From: Streptomyces sp. SID14478
GTDB taxonomy: Bacteria > Actinomycetota > Actinomycetes > Streptomycetales > Streptomycetaceae
Direction: 5' to 3'
NCBI RefSeq assembly: GCF_010548525.1
Contig: NZ_JAAGMG010000986.1
Coordinates: 1 to 58,504, forward strand
Length of the DNA: 58,504 nucleotides
This document shows, one piece after another, positions 37,010-46,368 of the stretch (the first letter of the stretch is position 1; each line of letters starts with the position of its first letter). Below the pieces are notes generated by a model, which saw only the letters and a list, made by a program, of their open reading frames with translations, was not told where the DNA came from and ran no database searches. The translations under genes and the position numbers were made by a program.

Positions 37010-38314
37010 ATGATTTCCGATATCGTCAACGCGATTTCTGGCGTCTTCGCGTTTCTCACGACCCCGGTGTCCTGGGTCATCGTCCAGTTCCACAAGGTCT
37101 TCGGGGCCGTCTTCGGCCCTGACACCGGGTGGGCCTGGGGTCTGTCGATCGTGTCCCTGGTGGTGCTGATCCGCATCTGCCTGATCCCGCTCTTCGTGAA
37201 GCAGATCAAGGCGACCCGGAACATGCAGCTGCTCCAGCCTCAGATGAAGGCGATCCAGGAGCGCTACAAGAACGACAAGCAGCGCCAGTCCGAAGAGATG
37301 ATGAAGCTGTACAAGGAGACGGGTACCAACCCGCTCTCCTCGTGCCTTCCCATCCTGGTGCAGTCGCCGTTCTTCTTCGCGCTGTACCACACGCTCGCGG
37401 GCATCGCCGACAACAAGAAGATCGGCGTCATCGACCAGTCGCTGCTGGACAGTGCCCAGAAGGCGCACATCTTCGGCGCTCCGCTGGCTGCCAAGTTCAC
37501 GGACAGTGCCTCCGAGATCGCCAAGATGGGCGCCTCGCTGACCGACGTCCGTGTGGTCACCGCGATCATGATCATCCTGATGTCGGCGTCGCAGTTCTAC
37601 ACGCAGCGCCAGCTGATGACCAAGAACGTCGACCTGACGGTGAAGACGCCGTTCATGCAGCAGCAGAAGATGCTGATGTACGTCTTCCCCCTGATCTTCC
37701 TCTTCATGGGCATCAACTTCCCCGTCGGTGTCCTCGTCTACTGGCTGACCACCAACGTGTGGACCATGGGCCAGCAGATGACGGTGATCACGAGGAACCC
37801 CACGCCGGGCAGCCCCGCCCAGGCCAAGATGCTCGAGGGCATGACGAAGCACGTCATCACCCACAGCGCCACCCGCACCAAGCGCGAGCGCAACATCGTC
37901 AAGGCCATCGTCGCCAAGGGCCGCGACCGCAACGAGCACGAGCGCAAGTTCATCAACGGCCTGAGCAAGGCCGGTCTCGCAGCGCAGGCCGACGGCACCG
38001 TGGTGAAGAGTTCCGCTGCCACGGAGGTCCTGGACGAGGACGGCACGCCCGCGGGTACGCCGAAGCGCCAGCAGCCCAAGCGCCAGTCCAAGTCGCAGCG
38101 TCAGACGGGCTCCACCGCCGTGCCGGGCGGCAAGGCCGAGCCCTCCGCTCCCGCGAAGACCTCGCTGGAGAAGGCCGAGCCCGAGGACGCCGATCCGCAG
38201 GCCAAGCAGAGCGGATCCGGATCCAAGCCCGCCCCCGGGTCGAACGGCCGGAGCAAGGCCAAGTCCGGCCAGCGCAAGGGCCAGCAGCGTTCCAAGTCCT
38301 CGTCCAAGAAGTAA
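37010..38314 (+). CDS. yidC: Membrane protein insertase YidC
   Basis: 434 residues. It is an Oxa1/YidC/Alb3 insertase with about five membrane helices in the first 290 residues: [20 protein letters not shown], the conserved hydrophilic-groove Arg region, and [20 protein letters not shown]. No large periplasmic P1 domain is present, as in Gram-positives. The C-terminal ~140 residues are basic and Lys/Ser/Gln/Pro-rich (ending RSKSSSKK), suited to ribosome contact. It inserts and folds membrane proteins. It is in the operon with yidD and khpB. Confidence 0.96.
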   Translation: MISDIVNAISGVFAFLTTPVSWVIVQFHKVFGAVFGPDTGWAWGLSIVSLVVLIRICLIPLFVKQIKATRNMQLLQPQMKAIQERYKNDKQRQSEEMMKLYKETGTNPLSSCLPILVQSPFFFALYHTLAGIADNKKIGVIDQSLLDSAQKAHIFGAPLAAKFTDSASEIAKMGASLTDVRVVTAIMIILMSASQFYTQRQLMTKNVDLTVKTPFMQQQKMLMYVFPLIFLFMGINFPVGVLVYWLTTNVWTMGQQMTVITRNPTPGSPAQAKMLEGMTKHVITHSATRTKRERNIVKAIVAKGRDRNEHERKFINGLSKAGLAAQADGTVVKSSAATEVLDEDGTPAGTPKRQQPKRQSKSQRQTGSTAVPGGKAEPSAPAKTSLEKAEPEDADPQAKQSGSGSKPAPGSNGRSKAKSGQRKGQQRSKSSSKK

Positions 38315-38345
38315 GAGCCTCTCGACGTAAGAAGGAGTCCATCCC

Positions 38346-38858
38346 GTGACGGAAGGCACCACCTCCGCTGCTCCTGAAGGTGGCGACACCCTGACCCGCC
38401 TCGAGCAGGAGGGTGAGATCGCTGCGGACTACCTCGAGGGGCTGCTGGACATCGCCGACCTCGACGGTGACATCGACATGGACGTCGAGGCCGACCGCGC
38501 CGCCGTGTCCATCGTCAGCGACTCGAGCAGCCGCGATCTGCAGAAGCTGGTCGGCCGCGACGGAGAGGTCCTCGAGGCCCTCCAGGAGCTGACCCGGCTC
38601 GCCGTGCACCGGGAGACGGGCGATCGCAGTCGTCTGATGCTGGACATCGCCGGGTACCGCGCCAAGAAGCGCGCCGAGCTCACCGAGCAGGGCGCCAAGG
38701 CCGCGGCCGAGGTGAAGAGCACGGGTGCGCCGGTCAAGATGGACCCGATGACGCCCTTCGAGCGCAAGGTCGTGCATGACGCGGTCAAGGCCGCCGGCCT
38801 GCGCAGCGAGTCCGAGGGCGAGGAGCCGCAGCGCTTCGTCGTCGTGCTTCCTGCCTGA
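38346..38858 (+). CDS. khpB: KhpB (Jag/EloR) RNA-binding protein
   Basis: 170 residues from GTG 38346, with AAGGAG upstream. A KH domain spans ~55-105 (LVGRDGEVLEALQELTRLAV, with a GRDG loop), followed by an R3H domain (MTPFERKVVHDAVKAAGL). The Jag-N domain found in Firmicutes is absent, as usual in actinobacteria. KhpB binds RNA, probably with KhpA. In pneumococcus it is phosphorylated by the PASTA kinase to adjust elongation; a link with PknB here is only inference. It lies between yidC and rsmG. Confidence 0.93.
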   Translation: MTEGTTSAAPEGGDTLTRLEQEGEIAADYLEGLLDIADLDGDIDMDVEADRAAVSIVSDSSSRDLQKLVGRDGEVLEALQELTRLAVHRETGDRSRLMLDIAGYRAKKRAELTEQGAKAAAEVKSTGAPVKMDPMTPFERKVVHDAVKAAGLRSESEGEEPQRFVVVLPA

Positions 38859-38964
38859 GCGGCACGTCGCTTCCCGGCCCCGTCTGTTCGCAGGCGGGGC
38901 CGATCTTTGTCAGCCTGTAAGTCAGCCACCCAGTGCGGTAATGCGGTACGGAAGGACGGTCCCC

Positions 38965-39681
38965 GTGACGGAGGCAGCAGAACTCCCCCCGGCTCCGGAG
39001 CAGGCCCGGACGGTTTTCGGCGAGCAGTACCAGGCCGCGGTCCGGTATGCGGAGCTTCTCGCCGATGCGGGAGTGCAGCGTGGCCTCATCGGGCCTCGTG
39101 AGGTGCCCCGTCTGTGGGAGCGGCACATTCTCAATTGCGCCGTGCTTTCCGAAGTCGTCCCGGAGAACGTCACGGTGTGCGATGTCGGGTCGGGTGCCGG
39201 GCTGCCCGGTATCCCGCTGGCTCTGGTCCGTCCGGACCTCAAGATCACGCTGCTGGAGCCACTGCTGCGCCGTACGACGTTCCTGACCGAGGTCGTCGAG
39301 CTGCTCGGGCTGGACCACGTGACCGTGGTGCGGGGCCGCGCCGAGGAGGTCCTCGGCAAGCTGCCTCCCGTCCATGTCGTCACGGCGCGCGCCGTTGCTC
39401 CGCTGGACCGGCTCGCCGCGTGGGGCGTTCCGCTGCTGCGGCCGTACGGGGAGATGCTCGCCCTCAAGGGCGACACCGCCGAGGAAGAGGTCAAGAGCGC
39501 AGCCACCGCGCTGAGCAAGCTCGGCGCGGTGGCGACCTCGGTGCTCCACGTGGGCGAGGATGTGGTCGACCCGCTGTCCACCGTGGTGCGCGTGGAGGTG
39601 GGCGAGAGCCCGGGCGGCGTGCGCTTCGCTGCGAAGCGCGCCAAGGCCGCCCGCACGGGGCGTACGCGCCGCAGGCGTTGA
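38965..39681 (+). CDS. rsmG: 16S rRNA (guanine527-N7)-methyltransferase RsmG
   Basis: 238 residues from GTG 38965, preceded by GAAGGA (38951-38956). The SAM-binding motif I is CDVGSGAGLPGIPLALVRPD, with LLEPLLRRTTFL and RAVAPLDRLAAWGVPLL further on. It methylates G527 of 16S rRNA; loss gives low-level streptomycin resistance and, in Streptomyces, antibiotic overproduction. The C-terminus is basic (RAKAARTGRTRRRR). It is followed by a 309-base gap leading to parA that contains a parS site. Confidence 0.96.
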   Translation: MTEAAELPPAPEQARTVFGEQYQAAVRYAELLADAGVQRGLIGPREVPRLWERHILNCAVLSEVVPENVTVCDVGSGAGLPGIPLALVRPDLKITLLEPLLRRTTFLTEVVELLGLDHVTVVRGRAEEVLGKLPPVHVVTARAVAPLDRLAAWGVPLLRPYGEMLALKGDTAEEEVKSAATALSKLGAVATSVLHVGEDVVDPLSTVVRVEVGESPGGVRFAAKRAKAARTGRTRRRR

Positions 39682-39818
39682 TCGGCGCGGAGCGCAGTTC
39701 GGGACGTAGTGATGACTACCGCTGATCCGCCCTGACGACCAGCGGTACTCCACACAAGCTGCCAAACGTACGCATCTCGGGGTGTCGCACGGAAGCGCAC
39801 CGCACCGCGGTGCATCGT

Positions 39819-39832
39819 GTTTCACGTGAAAC
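39819..39832. promoter_or_regulatory. parS: parS site upstream of parA
   Basis: A perfect GTTTCACGTGAAAC. It lies 159 bases before the likely parA start, in the 309-base rsmG-parA gap (39682-39990), where parAB promoters are expected; ParB bound here could affect parAB expression. Two TCCACAGA-type sequences (about 39928-39957) are nearby. Nothing else is recognised in the gap. Confidence 0.95.
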
Positions 39833-39990
39833 GTCGCTCACTGCTGCATGGAATCATCAGTCGCGGCCGCGCTGCGGCCGCTCCCCGCGACCGTAGACCC
39901 CTCGGATCCCTCGATTCGGGCACGGAGTTGTCCACAGAGGGGGATTCATCCACAGAAGACCGGGCCTCGCTGGTTCTCGACCCCGAAGGC

Positions 39991-41067
39991 ATGGGAGGCT
40001 CTGTGCATTGCGAGCCTGAAGTCGAGGAGAGTGAATCCTTGCGGTCCGACGCCAACATCGCGGGACCGATGACCGATCCGGTCCCCGGTCCCCGTACCGA
40101 ATCGGCGGGGGAGGATGTTTCACGTGAAACGCCGCCCCCGATGGACGACACACCCATCGGTCGTGCTGCCCAACTGGCAGTGGAAGCTCTGGGACGCGCA
40201 GGCGAAGGCCTGCCGCGTCCGGAGCAGACCCGCGTCATGGTGGTGGCCAACCAGAAGGGCGGGGTCGGTAAGACCACGACCACGGTCAATCTGGCTGCCT
40301 CACTCGCGCTGCATGGTGCGCGAGTGCTGGTGGTTGACCTGGATCCACAGGGCAACGCCTCCACTGCCCTGGGTATCGACCACCACGCAGAGGTGCCGTC
40401 CATCTATGACGTGTTGGTGGACAGCAGGCCGCTCTCGGAAGTGGTCCAGCCTGTCCCTGACGTCGAGGGCCTCTTCTGCGCGCCGGCCACCATCGACTTG
40501 GCCGGCGCGGAGATCGAGTTGGTCTCCCTGGTGGCCCGAGAGAGCCGGCTGCAGCGAGCGATCCAGGCCTACGAGCAGCCGCTGGACTACATCCTCATCG
40601 ACTGCCCGCCGTCGCTCGGTCTCCTGACGGTCAACGCGCTTGTCGCTGGGGCGGAGGTGCTGATCCCGATCCAGTGCGAGTACTACGCCTTGGAAGGGCT
40701 CGGCCAGCTTCTGAGGAACGTGGATCTCGTGCGCGGGCACCTCAACCCCGATCTGCACGTCTCGACGATCCTTCTGACGATGTACGACGGACGCACGCGG
40801 CTGGCATCCCAGGTCGCCGACGAGGTGCGTAGCCACTTCGGTGGAGAGGTCTTGCGGACGAGCATTCCTCGCTCGGTTCGTATCTCGGAGGCGCCGAGTT
40901 ACGGACAGACCGTACTGACCTACGATCCGGGGTCGAGTGGTGCACTCTCGTACTTCGAAGCGGCGCGTGAGATGGCGCTGCGCGGGGTCGGGATCCGCTA
41001 CGACGCCCAGCATGCCCACGCGGGCACTCAACTTGACCAGCAGAGCACGCCGGAGGGTATTCAGTGA
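39991..41067 (+). CDS. parA: Chromosome partitioning ATPase ParA
   Basis: 358 residues from ATG 39991; GTG 40003 has the better-placed GGGAGG and is an alternative, and the open frame extends back to 39817. The N-terminal ~85 residues are variable and acidic. The deviant Walker A motif is [10 protein letters not shown], the A' motif is [14 protein letters not shown] and Walker B is [17 protein letters not shown]. ParA binds DNA nonspecifically and, with ParB, moves origins; in Streptomyces it aids segregation into spores and interacts with the tip. It contains an in-frame perfect parS (40117-40130). The stop overlaps the parB start (GTGA, 41064-41067). Confidence 0.96.
   Translation: MGGSVHCEPEVEESESLRSDANIAGPMTDPVPGPRTESAGEDVSRETPPPMDDTPIGRAAQLAVEALGRAGEGLPRPEQTRVMVVANQKGGVGKTTTTVNLAASLALHGARVLVVDLDPQGNASTALGIDHHAEVPSIYDVLVDSRPLSEVVQPVPDVEGLFCAPATIDLAGAEIELVSLVARESRLQRAIQAYEQPLDYILIDCPPSLGLLTVNALVAGAEVLIPIQCEYYALEGLGQLLRNVDLVRGHLNPDLHVSTILLTMYDGRTRLASQVADEVRSHFGGEVLRTSIPRSVRISEAPSYGQTVLTYDPGSSGALSYFEAAREMALRGVGIRYDAQHAHAGTQLDQQSTPEGIQ
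40117..40130. promoter_or_regulatory. parS: parS site inside parA
   Basis: A perfect GTTTCACGTGAAAC within the parA coding sequence, read as Val-Ser-Arg-Glu-Thr. Confidence 0.95.
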
Positions 41068-42170
41068 GCGAGCGACGGAGGGGGCTGGGTCGTGGGCTCG
41101 GCGCGCTGATCCCGGCCGCCCCCACGCCGGAGAAGTCGGCGTCGGCAGGTTCGGCGGGAGGAGTCTCGACTTCACCCACGGCCGTGCCGGTTCTGACGGC
41201 GGAGCGCGGGGTGGCGGCAGCCAAGGTGGCAGCGCTCTCGCAGCAGGGCAATGTTTCACGGGAAACCGAAGAGCCGGCGAGCCGTGCGGCGGAGGAGTTC
41301 GACGCTCCCGCAGGCGCGTACTTCGCGGAGCTTCCGCTCGATTCCATCACGCCCAACCCGCGGCAGCCGCGTGATGTGTTCGACGAGGACGCCCTTGCCG
41401 AACTCATCACGTCCATCAAGGAAGTCGGTCTGCTGCAGCCTGTCGTCGTACGACAGGTGGGCCCCGCGCGCTACGAGCTCATCATGGGCGAGCGGCGCTG
41501 GAGGGCGTGCCGCGAGGGAGGCCTTGAGCGCATCCCGGCCATCGTGCGGGCGACGGACGACGAGAAGCTGCTTCTCGACGCGCTCCTGGAGAACCTGCAC
41601 CGTGCGCAGCTGAACCCGCTGGAAGAGGCGGCTGCCTACGATCAGTTGCTGAAGGACTTCAACTGCACGCACGACCAGTTGGCGGATCGTATCGGCCGGT
41701 CTCGTCCGCAGGTGTCCAACACCCTGCGTCTCCTGAAGCTCTCGCCGGCGGTGCAGCGGCGAGTCGCGGCGGGCGTCCTGTCTGCGGGCCACGCCCGTGC
41801 GCTTCTCTCCGTCGACGACTCGGAGGAGCAGGACCGACTGGCTCACCGCATTGTTGCCGAAGGGCTTTCGGTGCGGGCCGTCGAGGAGATCGTGACGCTC
41901 ATGGGCTCGCGGCCCACGAGCACGGCGCGAGCGAAGGGCCCGAGGGCCGGCACGCGAGTCGCTCCGGCGCTCACGGATCTTGCCGGAAGGCTCTCGGACC
42001 GGTTCGAGACGCGGGTGAAGGTCGACCTGGGGCAGAAGAAGGGCAAGATCGTCGTCGAGTTCGCTTCGATGGATGATCTGGAGCGCATCCTCGGTACGTT
42101 GGCTCCTGGCGAGGGGCCGGTTCTGCAGAACGGTCTCTCCGAGGACGGCGAAGGCGACGCAGAGGGCTGA
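41064..42170 (+). CDS. parB: Chromosome partitioning CTPase/DNA-binding protein ParB
   Basis: 368 residues. The N-terminus has the ParA-interaction motif [15 protein letters not shown] flexible linker leads to the CTP-binding domain with the box I-like [14 protein letters not shown] and box [14 protein letters not shown]. The HTH ([20 protein letters not shown]) recognises parS, and the C-terminal dimerisation domain contains [14 protein letters not shown]. ParB loads at parS as a CTP-dependent sliding clamp and recruits SMC. It is coupled to parA by a GTGA overlap. Its linker includes a one-mismatch parS (41253-41266). Confidence 0.97.
   Translation: MSERRRGLGRGLGALIPAAPTPEKSASAGSAGGVSTSPTAVPVLTAERGVAAAKVAALSQQGNVSRETEEPASRAAEEFDAPAGAYFAELPLDSITPNPRQPRDVFDEDALAELITSIKEVGLLQPVVVRQVGPARYELIMGERRWRACREGGLERIPAIVRATDDEKLLLDALLENLHRAQLNPLEEAAAYDQLLKDFNCTHDQLADRIGRSRPQVSNTLRLLKLSPAVQRRVAAGVLSAGHARALLSVDDSEEQDRLAHRIVAEGLSVRAVEEIVTLMGSRPTSTARAKGPRAGTRVAPALTDLAGRLSDRFETRVKVDLGQKKGKIVVEFASMDDLERILGTLAPGEGPVLQNGLSEDGEGDAEG
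41253..41266. promoter_or_regulatory. One-mismatch parS-like site inside parB
   Basis: GTTTCACGGGAAAC differs from parS at one central base. It is read in the same frame as the other coding sites (Val-Ser-Arg-Glu-Thr), the change being synonymous (CGT to CGG). Confidence 0.6.
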
Positions 42171-42188
42171 GGGTCCTCGCGACCGAAA

Positions 42189-42227
42189 AGCGGGCTGTGT
42201 CCGGTGTGTACCGGAACACGGCCCGCT
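42189..42227 (+). terminator. Terminator after parAB
   Basis: AGCGGGC (42189-42195) pairs with GCCCGCT (42221-42227), extended inward by TGTGT/ACACG pairs, and is followed by a pyrimidine-rich CTTTGCTTTC. It lies 18 bases beyond the parB stop. The rest of the gap to 42472 holds a doubtful small frame starting at 42327 (see findings). Confidence 0.75.
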
Positions 42228-42472
42228 CTTTGCTTTCTTACGGTATCGATGGAATCGCATCGTGGTTACGATGCGAGCGGGAAGAGCGCATCCACCCGGC
42301 AGCACCTCATCGGGGAGGCGGGGGTCATGCGATCGGTGAGTCGCACCGGACTGATGACCGCAGGTCTCGGACTGGGCGCGGTCGGCGGATTCGTCGGCAG
42401 TCTGCTCAGGGAACGGAGCGCTCTGACAGCAGCCCGCGTTGCTGCGGGTGAAGGAAGCGAGGATCTGCCTTC

Positions 42473-43090
42473 ATGGGGCGTCGGCTCGTACCGCTCACGC
42501 TGGACAACCTTCCGGACCTCCCCAAGCGTTGCCGCTCGTGTGTTTTCTGGGAGCTGGACCCCGTCAGCGGCCAGGCCGCAGTAACAGCGGGCACGCCCGA
42601 ACTGGAAAAAGAGGCGTGGATCTCCGCTGTCCTGTTGGAGTGGGGCTCCTGCGGCCGTGTCGTCTACGTCGATGATGTGCCGGTCGGGTTCGTGCTCTAC
42701 GCACCCCCGGCGTATGTGCCCCGCTCCACCGCGTTCCCCACGAGCCCGGTGTCCCCTGATGCCGTTCAGCTGATGACGGCGTGGATCATGCCCGGCTATC
42801 AGAGCCAAGGGCTGGGCCGAGTCATTGTGCAGACTGTCGCCAAGGACTTGCTGCGCCGGGGATTCAAGGCGATCGAGGCCTTTGGCGACGCGCAGTGGAA
42901 AGAGCCGGCCTGTCTGCTGCCCGCCGACCATCTGTTGGCCGTCGGGTTCAAGACCGTGCGGACGCACCCTTCGTACCCGAGGCTGCGGCTGGAGCTCCGG
43001 ACGACGCTCTCGTGGAAAGAGGATGTCGAGATGGCGCTGGACCGTCTTCTGGGCGCGGTGCAGAAGGAACCTGCCCTGCGGCCTCTCTGA
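42473..43090 (+). CDS. GNAT family N-acetyltransferase
   Basis: 205 residues. The GNAT acetyl-CoA motif is visible as PGYQSQGLGRVIVQTVAKDL, preceded by the beta-strand region QLMTAWIM and followed by KAIEAFGDAQW. The N-terminus carries a CxxC pair (RCRSCVFWEL) and DPVSG. It is conserved downstream of parB in Streptomyces; the substrate is unknown. ATG 42473 has only a modest ribosome site. The gene converges with trxA, with a terminator and a parS site in between. Confidence 0.87.
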   Translation: MGRRLVPLTLDNLPDLPKRCRSCVFWELDPVSGQAAVTAGTPELEKEAWISAVLLEWGSCGRVVYVDDVPVGFVLYAPPAYVPRSTAFPTSPVSPDAVQLMTAWIMPGYQSQGLGRVIVQTVAKDLLRRGFKAIEAFGDAQWKEPACLLPADHLLAVGFKTVRTHPSYPRLRLELRTTLSWKEDVEMALDRLLGAVQKEPALRPL

Positions 43091-43109
43091 CAGGTCCCGT
43101 AAAACGCTG

Positions 43110-43137
43110 ACGGGCCAACCCGGTGGGGTTGGCCCGT
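43110..43137. terminator. Bidirectional terminator between GNAT gene and trxA
   Basis: Perfect 12-base arms (43110-43121, 43126-43137; ACGGGCCAACCC and complement) with a 4-base loop, right beside the parS at 43142. Confidence 0.88.
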
Positions 43138-43141
43138 TCGT

Positions 43142-43155
43142 GTTTCACGTGAAAC
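43142..43155. promoter_or_regulatory. parS: parS site between GNAT gene and trxA
   Basis: A perfect GTTTCACGTGAAAC in the convergent gap, four bases from the terminator stem. Confidence 0.96.
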
Positions 43156-43196
43156 AGCGTCTGCAGTCCGTGAAACGGAGACGTCGAATCGTCGAA

Positions 43197-43529
43197 TTAC
43201 TCGGCGATGAAGTCTTCGAGGTCGCGCACGATCGCGGCCTTGGGCTTGGCGCCGACGATGGTCTTGGCGACCTCGCCACCCTGGTAGACGTTCAGGGTCG
43301 GGATCGACATGACACCGTACTTGGCGGCAATGCCCGGGTTCTCGTCGATGTTCAGCTTGACGACCTCGATCTTGTCGCCGTACTCGGCGGCAATGGCCTC
43401 GAGCGACGGGGCGATCTGGCGGCACGGACCGCACCAGGCCGCCCAGAAGTCGACCAGGACAGGCTTGTCGCTCTTCAGGACATCCTCGTCGAAGGAAGAG
43501 TCCGTCACGTTCTTCAGGTTGCCGGCCAC
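43197..43529 (-). CDS. trxA: Thioredoxin TrxA
   Basis: 110 residues from GTG 43529, with GAGGAG upstream. The active site is WCGPC in LVDFWAAWCGPCRQIAP, followed by the cis-Pro region SIPTLNVYQGG. It reduces protein disulfides using electrons from TrxB. It lies 46 bases after trxB in the same operon, which is under a SigR-type promoter upstream of trxB (44628-44654). Confidence 0.97.
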   Translation of the reverse strand: MAGNLKNVTDSSFDEDVLKSDKPVLVDFWAAWCGPCRQIAPSLEAIAAEYGDKIEVVKLNIDENPGIAAKYGVMSIPTLNVYQGGEVAKTIVGAKPKAAIVRDLEDFIAE

Positions 43530-43575
43530 AGCAGGCTCCTCATTTCTTGGGGGGTGTGGGAGGGAAAGTTCAGGG

Positions 43576-44553
43576 TCAGACGGTGGCGGTCGGCGTCTTC
43601 TCGGGCTCCGCCGCTTCACCGTCGGCGAGTGCCGCGAGGAACCGCTCGGCGTCGAGGGCGGCGGAGCAGCCGGTGCCGGCTGCCGTGATCGCCTGACGGT
43701 AGGTGTGGTCCACGACGTCGCCGGCACCGAAGACACCGGTCAGGTTCGTGTGCGTGGACGGGGCGGCGACCTTCAGGTAGCCCTCTCCATCCAGCTCCAG
43801 CTGGCCCTTGAAGAGCTCAGTCCGCGGGTCGTGGCCGATGGCGATGAACAGGCCGGTCACCGGCAGCTCGGACGTCTCGCCTGTCTTGAGGTTGCGCAGC
43901 GTCAGACCGGCGAGCTTCGGGTCGCCCTTGATCTCGGCGACTTCGCTGTCCCAGATGAACTTGATCTTCGGGTCGGCGTAAGCGCGCTCCTGCATCGCCT
44001 TCGAGGCACGCAGGGTGTCACGACGGTGCACGATCGTCACGGACTTGGCGAAGCGCGAGAGGAAGGTCGCCTCCTCCATCGCGGTGTCGCCACCACCGAT
44101 CACGGCGATGTCCTGGTCCTTGAAGAAGAACCCGTCGCAGGTCGCGCACCAGGACACGCCACGGCCGGACAGGGCGTCCTCGTTCGGCAGGCCGAGCTTG
44201 CGGTGCTGCGAGCCGGTGGTGACGATGACGGCCTTCGCGCGGTGCACGGTGCCCGCAGTGTCCGTCACGGTCTTGATCTCACCGGTCAGGTCGACGGACA
44301 CCACGTCGTCGGGGACGAGCTCGGCGCCGAAGCGCTCGGCCTGGCCCCGCATGTTGTCCATGAGCTCGGGGCCCATGATGCCGTCCTGGAAGCCCGGGAA
44401 GTTCTCCACCTCGGTCGTGTTCATCAGGGCGCCACCAGCGGTGACGGCACCTTCGAACACAAGCGGCTTCAGCGACGCGCGCGCGGTGTAGAGCGCCGCC
44501 GTGTAGCCGGCGGGCCCGGAGCCGATGATGATCACGTTACGGACGTCGCTCAC
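43576..44553 (-). CDS. trxB: Thioredoxin reductase TrxB
   Basis: 325 residues. The FAD-binding motif is [20 protein letters not shown], the redox-active pair is WCATCDG, the NADPH-binding motif is [12 protein letters not shown], and the C-terminal FAD motif is [15 protein letters not shown]. It transfers electrons from NADPH to TrxA. The last ~20 residues are a variable tail. The operon trxB-trxA is the classic SigR (thiol-oxidative stress) target in S. coelicolor, and the same promoter is visible here. The neighbouring SigM system equals the M. tuberculosis order sigM-rsmA-trxB-trxC. Confidence 0.97.
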   Translation of the reverse strand: MSDVRNVIIIGSGPAGYTAALYTARASLKPLVFEGAVTAGGALMNTTEVENFPGFQDGIMGPELMDNMRGQAERFGAELVPDDVVSVDLTGEIKTVTDTAGTVHRAKAVIVTTGSQHRKLGLPNEDALSGRGVSWCATCDGFFFKDQDIAVIGGGDTAMEEATFLSRFAKSVTIVHRRDTLRASKAMQERAYADPKIKFIWDSEVAEIKGDPKLAGLTLRNLKTGETSELPVTGLFIAIGHDPRTELFKGQLELDGEGYLKVAAPSTHTNLTGVFGAGDVVDHTYRQAITAAGTGCSAALDAERFLAALADGEAAEPEKTPTATV

Positions 44554-44627
44554 GGCTTGATTCCTCGTCTCTGCGGGACTGCTGCGTACTGCCGGGGGAG
44601 CCTCTTCTCGTGACTCTCACCCCACCC

Positions 44628-44654
44628 AACGGATCCTACGGGGCATGCATTCCC
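44628..44654 (-). promoter_or_regulatory. SigR-type promoter of trxBA
   Basis: On the minus strand: GGGAAT (44654-44649), an 18-base spacer, then GTT (44630-44628). This exactly fits the SigR consensus GGGAAT-N18-GTT, 75 bases upstream of the trxB start. SigR control of trxBA is established in S. coelicolor. Confidence 0.9.
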
Positions 44655-44707
44655 GACGTGTCCGGGTGCAGGTCGGGAGTGCGTTCGGGTACCCCTCGGG
44701 GTACCTC

Positions 44708-45625
44708 TCAGCCGCGGTCGTAGTCGTGGGTGTACAGCAGCTTGCCCACAGGGGTGGCCTGTTTCACACAAGCGGCATCCACGACGAAGGCGGTGACCCG
44801 GTGAGCCGGATCGCTGCTGTGGGGCAGCACGACCAGGTAGGCGCCTTTGCCTTCGTACGTGCCCATCTCGGCCGCGAGGGGGTCCTCGTTGCGGTGGGTT
44901 CCGAGCTGGATGCACGCAGGGACCGAGACTGCCCGCTTCGGGAGCGCGTTGGGCGTCTTGGGGCCGCTCTCCTTGGTGCCGAACGACGGCTCTTCCGTAG
45001 AGGTGGGCGCAGGGCTGAGCCCGCCCGAGCCCAGAAGATCCGACACCTTCGCCTTCAGGGGACTCCCGGCGAAGGTGTCCGCGGTGTCGGTTGACGGCGT
45101 ATGACCGGCTACGGGAGAACCGCCGCCGTTCTGCAGCAGTAGTGCCCCGACGCCGAGCGCGGCCGCTGTCAGGACGGCACCCAGGGCGGCGCCTGTGCGG
45201 CGACGCTTCGTGGTTCGCGGTTTGCGTCCCGGCCCAGCGGCGGCGCGGGAGTGGCCCGCAGGCCGGTCGGCGGGACGCGGAGCCGGATCAGGAACGTCAG
45301 CTCGCGATGTTTCACGTGAAACGGGGTCAGCTGCTTCGCTCGCCGTGTGCGCCTGCGCTGCGGGAGGGAGGTTGTCCAGGAATGCCTCTGCGGCCAGCGC
45401 CGCGTCGATCCGACTGGCGACGTCCTCGGGCATGCGGGGCGTCCCCGGCAGGCTGCCGAGCACGCCGCGGATCTCTTCCAGTGAGGCGTACACGTCGGCG
45501 CACAGGGCGCAGTTGTCGAGGTGGCGTCGGACGTCGGACGTACGGGACGTCGGCAGCAGGCCTTCGGCGAGGTCGGAGATCTCGGTGACCTCCGGGTGCT
45601 CCGCCGTGTCGGTCGTGGATGTCAC
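44708..45625 (-). CDS. rsmA: Zinc-type anti-sigma factor paired with SigM (RsmA-like)
   Basis: 305 residues from GTG 45625, whose GTGA overlaps the sigM stop (45622-45625). The ZAS-type motif His35-x3-Cys39-x2-Cys42 (RRHLDNCALC) lies in the N-terminal sigma-binding part. One membrane helix follows near residues 145-165 (GAALGAVLTAAALGVGALLL), then an extracytoplasmic region with two Cys and ending THDYDRG. It should hold SigM inactive at the membrane. The S. coelicolor RsmA protein is reported to carry a [2Fe-2S] cluster; whether this protein does cannot be seen. A perfect parS lies in the coding sequence (45309-45322), read as Val-Ser-Arg-Glu-Thr. Confidence 0.87.
   Translation of the reverse strand: MTSTTDTAEHPEVTEISDLAEGLLPTSRTSDVRRHLDNCALCADVYASLEEIRGVLGSLPGTPRMPEDVASRIDAALAAEAFLDNLPPAAQAHTASEAADPVSRETSRADVPDPAPRPADRPAGHSRAAAGPGRKPRTTKRRRTGAALGAVLTAAALGVGALLLQNGGGSPVAGHTPSTDTADTFAGSPLKAKVSDLLGSGGLSPAPTSTEEPSFGTKESGPKTPNALPKRAVSVPACIQLGTHRNEDPLAAEMGTYEGKGAYLVVLPHSSDPAHRVTAFVVDAACVKQATPVGKLLYTHDYDRG
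45309..45322. promoter_or_regulatory. parS: parS site inside the anti-sigma gene
   Basis: A perfect GTTTCACGTGAAAC within the minus-strand coding sequence. Confidence 0.96.
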
Positions 45626-46335
45626 GCTCGCCCACCTCCGCCCTTCACCGCAGCCGAATCACTAGGTCCTGCCTCGTCTCGAGGCCCCGCTGCGGGTGGG
45701 ACGGATGTCCCCTGCGTCCGGTTCCTTCCGGGGGGCGGGTTCTCGCCACCTTCCTGACCACCGCTCTCTGTGCGCAGGTGTGTCAGGAGGGGAAGGAGTT
45801 TGGCTCTGCCTCGGGCGCAGCGGCTTTTCACGGTCCCGATGGGGGCATCCAGGATCCGGGCAGCCTCCGCCACTGGATATCCCTGCATGTCGACCAGGAC
45901 GAGAGCCGCCCGCTGATCGGTCGGCAGCGAGCGCAGGGCTTCCAGGAGTTCCCGGTGGAGGTCGTTGCGTTCCGCGGGAGCGGCGGCCGACTCGTGCGGC
46001 TCGAGAAGCTGCTCCAGGCGCTCGGTGTCGTCCACCGGTGCGGTCTTCCTGGAGGCTGTCTTGCGGGCGCGGTCCAGGCAGGCGTTCACCGTGATGCGGT
46101 GCAGCCAGGTGGTCACGGCGGACTGCCCGCGGAAGGTGTGCGCGGCGCGGTAGGCCGAGACCAGCGCGTCCTGCACCGCGTCGGCGGCCTCCTCCCGGTC
46201 TCCCAGAGTCCGCAGGGCCACGGCCCAGAGCCGGTCCCGGTGCCGCCGCACGATCTCACCGAAGGCGTCCTTGTCCCCCGCGACATGACGGGCCAGGAGG
46301 TCCTGGTCGCTCGCTTCGCCAGAGGCGTCGTCCAC
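45622..46335 (-). CDS. sigM: ECF sigma factor SigM
   Basis: 237 residues from GTG 46335 (GGGGGAG upstream). Region 2 shows FGEIVRRHRDRLWAVALRTL, EEAADAVQDALVSAYRAAHT and TWLHRITVNACLDRAR. Region 4 shows LPTDQRAALVLVDMQGYPVA and IGTVKSRCARGRAKL. The last ~50 residues are a disordered Gly/Pro-rich tail, longer than usual. It directs RNA polymerase to stress promoters when released by the adjacent membrane anti-sigma factor. The name follows from synteny with mycobacterial sigM (between murJ and trxB). Confidence 0.93.
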   Translation of the reverse strand: MDDASGEASDQDLLARHVAGDKDAFGEIVRRHRDRLWAVALRTLGDREEAADAVQDALVSAYRAAHTFRGQSAVTTWLHRITVNACLDRARKTASRKTAPVDDTERLEQLLEPHESAAAPAERNDLHRELLEALRSLPTDQRAALVLVDMQGYPVAEAARILDAPIGTVKSRCARGRAKLLPLLTHLRTESGGQEGGENPPPGRNRTQGTSVPPAAGPRDEAGPSDSAAVKGGGGRA

Positions 46336-46368
46336 TGCCGAACATCTCCCCCTGCGAGTTCCGATGCG

